Of a stretch of 64,000 nucleotides of DNA, positions 59,619 through 64,000 are shown piece after piece. The notes beneath the pieces were generated by a model. That model worked only from the letters and a program-made list of their open reading frames with translations. It made no database searches and was not told where the DNA came from. The position numbers were made by a program, and so were the translations under genes. This DNA comes from Enterobacter soli ATCC BAA-2102. GTDB lineage: Bacteria > Pseudomonadota > Gammaproteobacteria > Enterobacterales > Enterobacteriaceae. The first letter of the stretch is position 1. Every line of letters starts with the position of its first letter. The DNA is taken from the NCBI RefSeq assembly GCF_001654845.1, contig NZ_LXES01000003.1, positions 124,001-188,000 on the forward strand. Direction: 5' to 3'.

Positions 59619-60170
59619 TTACGAGTGCGATTGCGCGTATTTTTTCACGGCATCCATCGTTTTCTGGATATGTTCATCCGGGTTACGGTCGGTGTAACTC
59701 AGCAGGATCTTGCCGTCCGGAGCGATAACGTAGGAGGTACGGTCAGACAGGGTTTTGCCATTCATCTGCATCAGAGTTTTATACTCTGCCGCCACTTTTG
59801 CCCCTGGGTCGGCCGCCACCGCGAATTTGTCGCGGCATTCCAGTTTCGAGAACTCGTCCACCTGGTCGACATTCCCGGCGGTCACCCCCACCACGGTTGC
59901 CCCAAGTTTTTTAAAGTCATCCGTGGCTTCGGCAAAGGCGTGAGCCTCCAGCGTACAGCCCTTTGTAAATGCCGCCGGGAAGAAATAGAGCACCACCGGC
60001 CCTTTCTGTAGCGCCTGCTGCAACGAGAAGGTCAGCGGTTTACCGCCCAGCGCCCCTTGCAGGCTAAAGTCCGGGGCTTTGTCCCCCACTTCCAGCGCAG
60101 CCTGTGCGTTCATGGCAAAAAGGGAAAAGCTCAGTACAGCGGCGGCAGACAACGTTTTCAACGGTTTCAT
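59619..60170 (-). CDS. periplasmic peroxiredoxin (AhpC/TSA, Bcp-like)
   Basis: A 183-residue protein with a signal peptide (cut after NAQA near residue 24) and an AhpC/TSA fold. The peroxidatic Cys72 lies in AFTKGCTLEAHAF and a second Cys112 in KLECRDKF may resolve it. The start at 60170 has GGAGCTGACC before it. It is the first gene of the four-gene operon. In the periplasm it would reduce peroxides, and it needs a reductant supplied from the inner membrane, which fits the next gene. Confidence 0.87.
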   Translation of the reverse strand: MKPLKTLSAAAVLSFSLFAMNAQAALEVGDKAPDFSLQGALGGKPLTFSLQQALQKGPVVLYFFPAAFTKGCTLEAHAFAEATDDFKKLGATVVGVTAGNVDQVDEFSKLECRDKFAVAADPGAKVAAEYKTLMQMNGKTLSDRTSYVIAPDGKILLSYTDRNPDEHIQKTMDAVKKYAQSHS

Positions 60171-60247
60171 GGTCAGCTCCATCAGGGAAAAAATGCATTA
60201 CCTGAAGAGTAGTTCGCTAATGATGTTGAAAAGGTTTCGCGGGCCAC

Positions 60248-60259
60248 GAAAAATTTTTC
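60248..60259. promoter_or_regulatory. palindrome upstream of the peroxiredoxin operon
   Basis: GAAAAATTTTTC, 78 bases before the first start codon. Read on the minus strand it lies between GGGAACGT (ECF-like -35) and TCGTGG. The spacing to a -10 is shorter than usual, so assignment as an ECF promoter is weak. Confidence 0.3.
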
Positions 60260-60444
60260 ACGTTCCCAATCCCCCTGCAAACGAAGGGTGTTCCTGCCCC
60301 TCACTTCGGAATTAAAAATGATTAATAATTAATGGGTTAATAATACTGACTAAGAGAAATACATGACCCCGAAAAAAATAAACAGCCAATATTATTAACG
60401 CGTTTTCATCCTGGTTTCATCAACACTCAGTGAGGCGTAATGCA

Positions 60445-61032
60445 ATGTCTGACACTGTGAGGTTACTTATGCACCGAGTTTATGAAACCGATAAATGGCC
60501 TTTTGTCGAAGCGCGTTTTTTTACGACAGTGAAAGAACACCGTGATGTTTTGTATGTCGTTATCCACACGATGGAAGCCCCCGGGAAACCCGATACCGCC
60601 GAGAAAGTCGCCAAATACTTTAAAACGACAGATCGTGAAGCATCTGCGCATGTCTGCATCGACAGTGACAGCGTGGTGCAGTGTGTGCTGGATAACAATG
60701 TGGCCTGGGCAGCCCCGGGAGCCAACCGGACAGGTGTTCACCTGGAGTTGGCAGGCTACGCTAAAACAACGCCAGAAGAGTGGAAAAGCGCGTATAACAG
60801 CTTACTGCTGAATAACGCCGCCGATGTGGTGGCACAATATTGCCTGAAATATGATATCCCGGTGAAAAGACTCACCAATAATCAGCTCGGGGCTGGCGAT
60901 GTGAAAGGAATTATCGGCCACGATCAGGTGACGGCAGTTTTCAGAAAAGGCACACATACCGACCCCGGGAAAAACTTCCCATGGGAATTTTTAATCGACC
61001 GCGCCAACTATTTTTATGCCAAAAGAGAATAA
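60445..61032 (+). CDS. N-acetylmuramoyl-L-alanine amidase (Amidase_2 fold)
   Basis: A 195-residue protein of the PGRP/T7-lysozyme amidase family. Likely zinc ligands are His41 in YVVIHTMEAPG, His159 in GIIGHDQV and Asp173 in HTDPGKNFPW; SAHVCIDSD and GVHLELAG are also typical. It has no signal peptide or membrane segment, so as drawn it would stay in the cytoplasm, like phage endolysins. No holin or phage gene lies nearby. The start at 60445 is chosen over the GTG at 60430 because GAGG lies upstream of both and MSDTVRLL is a more normal start. Confidence 0.8.
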   Translation: MSDTVRLLMHRVYETDKWPFVEARFFTTVKEHRDVLYVVIHTMEAPGKPDTAEKVAKYFKTTDREASAHVCIDSDSVVQCVLDNNVAWAAPGANRTGVHLELAGYAKTTPEEWKSAYNSLLLNNAADVVAQYCLKYDIPVKRLTNNQLGAGDVKGIIGHDQVTAVFRKGTHTDPGKNFPWEFLIDRANYFYAKRE

Positions 61033-61043
61033 CGCAGAAGATC

Positions 61044-61076
61044 AACCGCTCCGGGAATAACATCCCCGGAGCGGTT
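61044..61076. terminator. hairpin between the amidase gene and gss
   Basis: AACCGCTCCGGG-AATAACAT-CCCCGGAGCGGTT, a strong stem between convergent genes but without a T-run on either side. Confidence 0.55.
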
Positions 61077-61080
61077 CGCG

Positions 61081-62943
61081 TTACTTATTCTTCTCGACAA
61101 TTAAAGGCTCAATATCGCTCTCTTTTTTCACCACCAGCGTATCGTCCCCGCGCAAACAGGTGCCGCCATAGTTCCCGCCCACGGTAAAGGTACACACCTG
61201 AATGTACTTGCCATCCACGTTTGGCAGGCACCACAGCTGCTGGTAGATGTTTTTACGGTCGGCAAACTTGCCGCTGGATTTGTCCAGCAGCTCATCCTGC
61301 GGGCTTATCAGGTCGATGTTGCTGCCGCAACGCCCGGCAATCGGTTTAGCGGCATAGCCGGTCTGTTTCAGCAGATCGTTAACCTCAAAATCGGTATCCA
61401 GCAGGTAACGGTGGTTCGGGAAGAGCTGCCACAGCACCGGCAGGATCGCCTTGTTGCCCGGGATGACCGTCCACAGCGGCTCGAACACCAGCACTTCCGG
61501 GCGCAGCAGCACATCAATCAGGCGTACGTCACCTTCAGGATGCCCGGTACGGATCGGCACAGCGGCGTATTCGGTTTCGCTCACTTCACGGATTTGCTCA
61601 ATCGCCGTTTCCCAGGCCCAGGTTTTCCATACGCAGTTCACGTGGCGACCTTCATCATCGACCAGCTGCCCGGCGTTGTCCCAGCTTAGCTCGCCAAGTC
61701 CGTGCAGGATCCTGGTTTCAAACCCGGCCTGAATGAGCGAACGCTGGATAAACAGGGCGTGATAATCCTCTTCGATATCGTTGTCCTGCATGATGTGAAC
61801 AAATGGCCGTGCGTGGCTGTGTTTCCATGCGCCGGTAAGTTCTTCCAGCAGCCCTTCAGCCGGGTTGTGGCCGTTTCCGCGATAGCCGTTTTTCACCCAC
61901 TCTTCGAGGATCAACCCACCCTCGGTGTGACAGGAAGCAGAATCGGCGTTGTACTCGTACACCTTCAGGCCTCGCTCATCCATACAGAAATCCATACGAC
62001 CGGTGATCATATGGTGACGACGCCATTGCCAGGAAAGGCGCAGACGCGGCCAGAGGATTTTCGGGATGTCAAAAAGCGCCAGTAAGTTATCGTCTTTCAG
62101 CACCTTGTCGGTGGCGTGCAGGTACATCAGATGCAGTTCGTTGGTGGCTTTGATAAGTTCCTGCTCGGCGCTTTCGGTGATGGTGAAATACTGGCAGGGA
62201 TCTTTATTGATAAAGTGGCCGTTCGCCTGGACGTAGGCCTTCTGAAGGGCGTCGTCTTCGTTGAGCCATTTTCCGTCGAACTGACGTTTATTTTTCAGCC
62301 GCGCACCGCTGATTTTCAGCAGCTCGCCGTCGATTTCCGGCTGCGGCAGGCTGTGTTCGGTGTCATCGGTCTGGATCATCCAGCCGAGGATCTCGGTGTC
62401 GTTAAAGGTGTCATGAAGGGTGTAACACCCGTTCTCAACACTCAGGCGCAGTTCGCGCGTCCATTGCTGCCCTAACGGCAGCGGAGAGTGAATCACGTTC
62501 TGCTCCGCAATGCGGATCTTATCGTCCAGCAGCTGGGTGATAACGGCAACGTGCCCGGTTTCGTGGAACTCGCCGCCCTTTTGCCAGATCAGTAACGCCC
62601 CGGCCTGCGGCGCGCGTTTTGAGCCATTGGCAAAGGCCTGCAAGGGCAAGATGTTATCGTTCACCACTTCGCGCAAAAAGCGCAGCGAGAAGATCTCCCA
62701 CGCCATGCCGACATCGGTAAAGACAACACCGTAGTTGAGAAACAGGAAACGGCGGGCGAACTCCACACACTGCCACTTGTGGCCCATGTATTCGTTGCTG
62801 ATATAGCTTCTGAAATCCGCGTCTTCCGGGTAGTTACGCGGATCGAGACTGCCGTAATTTGAAGAGTAAATCGCCACGCCACCCGGCGCATAACCTAACA
62901 ACGTCCCAAACGGAGCGTCACTGCTTAACTTTCCTTTACGCAT
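61081..62943 (-). CDS. gss: glutathionylspermidine synthetase/amidase
   Basis: A 620-residue bifunctional enzyme, one residue longer than the E. coli protein. The N-terminal CHAP amidase domain (1-195) has Cys59 in HKWQCVEFARRF and its His in ETGHVAVITQ. The C-terminal ATP-grasp synthetase domain (about 205-620) includes MDFCMDERGLKVYEYNADSA and GRCGSNIDL. It joins glutathione to spermidine and also reverses the reaction, tying the polyamine and glutathione pathways whose genes (speA, speB, speC, metK, gshB) lie in this window. It marks the return to conserved sequence after the pheV accessory segment. Confidence 0.97.
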   Translation of the reverse strand: MRKGKLSSDAPFGTLLGYAPGGVAIYSSNYGSLDPRNYPEDADFRSYISNEYMGHKWQCVEFARRFLFLNYGVVFTDVGMAWEIFSLRFLREVVNDNILPLQAFANGSKRAPQAGALLIWQKGGEFHETGHVAVITQLLDDKIRIAEQNVIHSPLPLGQQWTRELRLSVENGCYTLHDTFNDTEILGWMIQTDDTEHSLPQPEIDGELLKISGARLKNKRQFDGKWLNEDDALQKAYVQANGHFINKDPCQYFTITESAEQELIKATNELHLMYLHATDKVLKDDNLLALFDIPKILWPRLRLSWQWRRHHMITGRMDFCMDERGLKVYEYNADSASCHTEGGLILEEWVKNGYRGNGHNPAEGLLEELTGAWKHSHARPFVHIMQDNDIEEDYHALFIQRSLIQAGFETRILHGLGELSWDNAGQLVDDEGRHVNCVWKTWAWETAIEQIREVSETEYAAVPIRTGHPEGDVRLIDVLLRPEVLVFEPLWTVIPGNKAILPVLWQLFPNHRYLLDTDFEVNDLLKQTGYAAKPIAGRCGSNIDLISPQDELLDKSSGKFADRKNIYQQLWCLPNVDGKYIQVCTFTVGGNYGGTCLRGDDTLVVKKESDIEPLIVEKNK

Positions 62944-63098
62944 GTATCCAACCTAAAACAGGCAGGCGGCAATTTTTTGAAGGGTTGTCGTCGTCTGCAC
63001 GTTGTAATTAACCTGACAGATGTGGATTTATCATACACCTGCGTGGCAAATTATTCGTCGCGACAATAACTAAAAAATTCACAACATCAGGAGTCAAC

Positions 63099-63647
63099 AT
63101 GAGCTTACAGGCGCAACCGCTGGAATGGGGTCACGGCCCACGCACTTTTGAAGTGTTCCTGGAACCAACCTGCCCTTTCTCGGTTAAAACATTCAACAAG
63201 CTAAACGCGTTCCTGGAACGGGCTGGCGCGGATAACGTGACAGTCAAAATCCGTTTACAGTCTCAGCCGTGGCATCTGTTTTCCGGCGTGATTGTGCGCT
63301 GCATTCTGGCAGCGTCGACACTGCCGGATGGCAAAGCCGCAGCGCATAAGGTGATGCAGGCCGTGGCCGATCATCGCGAAGAATTTGAATTTACCGATCA
63401 CTGTAGCGGCCCGAATATGCAGGCGACACCGGAAGAGATCGTCGCGCGCATTGAACGTTACAGCGGGGTGCAGGTTGCAGAGGCGTTTGCCTGCCCGGAA
63501 TTGCAAACCGAGATTAAGTGGCACTGTAAATATGCGCGCCAGAACGGTATTCACGTCTCCCCGACGTTTATGGTCAATGGCCTGGTGCAGGCGGATTTGG
63601 GCAGTGGCGATGACATAGAAGTGTGGGCGAAACGGGTTCTGGGGTGA
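63099..63647 (+). CDS. DsbA-like thioredoxin-fold protein
   Basis: A 182-residue protein of the DsbA/thioredoxin_4 type. The start of the fold, FEVFLEPTCPFSVKTFN, carries a CPFS motif in place of CxxC, so it has a single active-site cysteine; GIHVSPTFMVNG supplies the cis-Pro loop. There is no signal peptide, so it is probably cytoplasmic. It lies divergent from gss, where E. coli has the glutathione-dependent oxidoreductase yghU. A glutathione or glutathionylspermidine partner is possible but unproven. A REP element follows. Confidence 0.8.
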   Translation: MSLQAQPLEWGHGPRTFEVFLEPTCPFSVKTFNKLNAFLERAGADNVTVKIRLQSQPWHLFSGVIVRCILAASTLPDGKAAAHKVMQAVADHREEFEFTDHCSGPNMQATPEEIVARIERYSGVQVAEAFACPELQTEIKWHCKYARQNGIHVSPTFMVNGLVQADLGSGDDIEVWAKRVLG

Positions 63648-63666
63648 TCTCAGTCCGTCTGTAATG

Positions 63667-63697
63667 CCGGGTGGCGGCTACGCCTTACCCGGCCTAC
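63667..63697. repeat. REP-like palindromic repeat
   Basis: GCCGGGTGGCGGCTACGCC with TTACCCGGCCTAC, between two convergent genes. Confidence 0.85.
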
Positions 63698-63710
63698 AAA
63701 ACTTCATCTC

Positions 63711-64000
63711 TCACATCTTAAACAACCAACACGCCGTAAAATGCCCTGGCGCTATCTCCTGCATCGCAGGCTCCTGCGTCTGACAAACCGGCATGGCATG
63801 TGGGCAGCGGCTGCAAAACTTACAGCCCGGCAACGCTGAGGTTGGCCCCGGAATTTCCCCGCGCAGAGTCGCTTCTTCAAGGTTGCGAATACGTGGGTCC
63901 GGCTGCGGCACCGCTGCCAGCAGCGCGCGTGTGTATGGATGCGCCGGATGCAGATACAGCTCGTCTGCTGGCGCAACCTCCACCAGCTTGCCGAGATACA
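63711..64000 (-). CDS. oligopeptide-type ABC transporter ATPase, C-terminal part
   Basis: The last 96 or so residues of an ATP-binding protein, running off the right edge. YLGKLVE followed by LHPAHPYTRALLAAVPQPDP and CKFCSRCPHAMPVC is the C-terminal extension of the Opp/Dpp family ATPases, including the cysteine cluster near the end. The nucleotide-binding core lies outside the window, so I cannot tell whether it belongs to a dipeptide, oligopeptide, glutathione or other peptide system. Confidence 0.88.
   Translation of the reverse strand, partial: YLGKLVEVAPADELYLHPAHPYTRALLAAVPQPDPRIRNLEEATLRGEIPGPTSALPGCKFCSRCPHAMPVCQTQEPAMQEIAPGHFTACWLFKM

Overview
The window is a chromosomal segment from a member of the Enterobacteriaceae, most likely Enterobacter or a close relative. 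The backbone proteins are nearly identical to Escherichia coli K-12 proteins and lie in the same order: pepP-ygfB-zapA-ssrS-fau-serA-rpiA-argP, then yggE-argO-mscS-fbaA-pgk-epd-tktA-loiP-speB-speA-yqgB-metK-galP-sprT-endA-rsmE-gshB-yqgE-yqgF, then yggR-yggS-yggT-yggU-rdgB-hemW, yggN-yggL-trmB-mutY-yggX-mltC-nupG, speC-yqgA-pheV, and finally gss. Species-level naming is an inference from these gene neighbourhoods and from the style of the intergenic repeats. No database search was possible.

Layout: 1-24.1 kb is core metabolism. It holds serine, pentose phosphate and lower glycolysis genes (epd-pgk-fbaA under a Cra-like operator), arginine export and its regulator (argP, argO), and the arginine-to-putrescine route (speA, speB). 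It also holds S-adenosylmethionine synthesis behind an apparent array of Met boxes, and galactose import behind two GalR/GalS-type operators and a CRP site. 24.1-39.3 kb is housekeeping: nuclease, rRNA/tRNA methylation, glutathione synthesis, DNA repair, heme chaperone, murein hydrolase and nucleoside uptake. 39.3-49.4 kb is an insertion between nupG and speC, judged against the K-12 order. It carries a complete citrate lyase operon (citCDEFXG) led by a 2-hydroxycarboxylate transporter and a fumarylacetoacetate-hydrolase-family enzyme, with a divergent CitA/CitB-type two-component system. 49.4-52.9 kb returns to backbone (speC, yqgA, tRNA-Phe). 52.9-61.0 kb, between pheV and gss, is accessory. 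It holds a lipoprotein hydrolase, a large autotransporter interrupted by one in-frame stop, a four-gene ECF sigma/NrsF-type anti-sigma/DsbD-like/peroxiredoxin operon, and a lone peptidoglycan amidase. The window closes with gss, a DsbA-like protein and the C-terminal end of an oligopeptide-type ABC ATPase.

Other differences from K-12 are visible by gene order. The K-12 genes between epd and tktA are missing. An OprD-type porin sits between loiP and speB. An IclR-family regulator sits between yqgF and yggR. A DUF559 nuclease-fold gene replaces yggM-ansB. Two families of short palindromic repeats stud the gene ends. One of them forms a composite of about 80 bp (repeat plus terminator) shared by fau/serA and tktA.

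The most interesting candidates for new biology are: the sigma/anti-sigma operon that appears to control periplasmic thiol redox; the FAH-family enzyme standing where a citrate fermenter would be expected to have oxaloacetate decarboxylase; an unassigned transcription unit with a clear terminator between speA and metK; and the repeat-terminator module.
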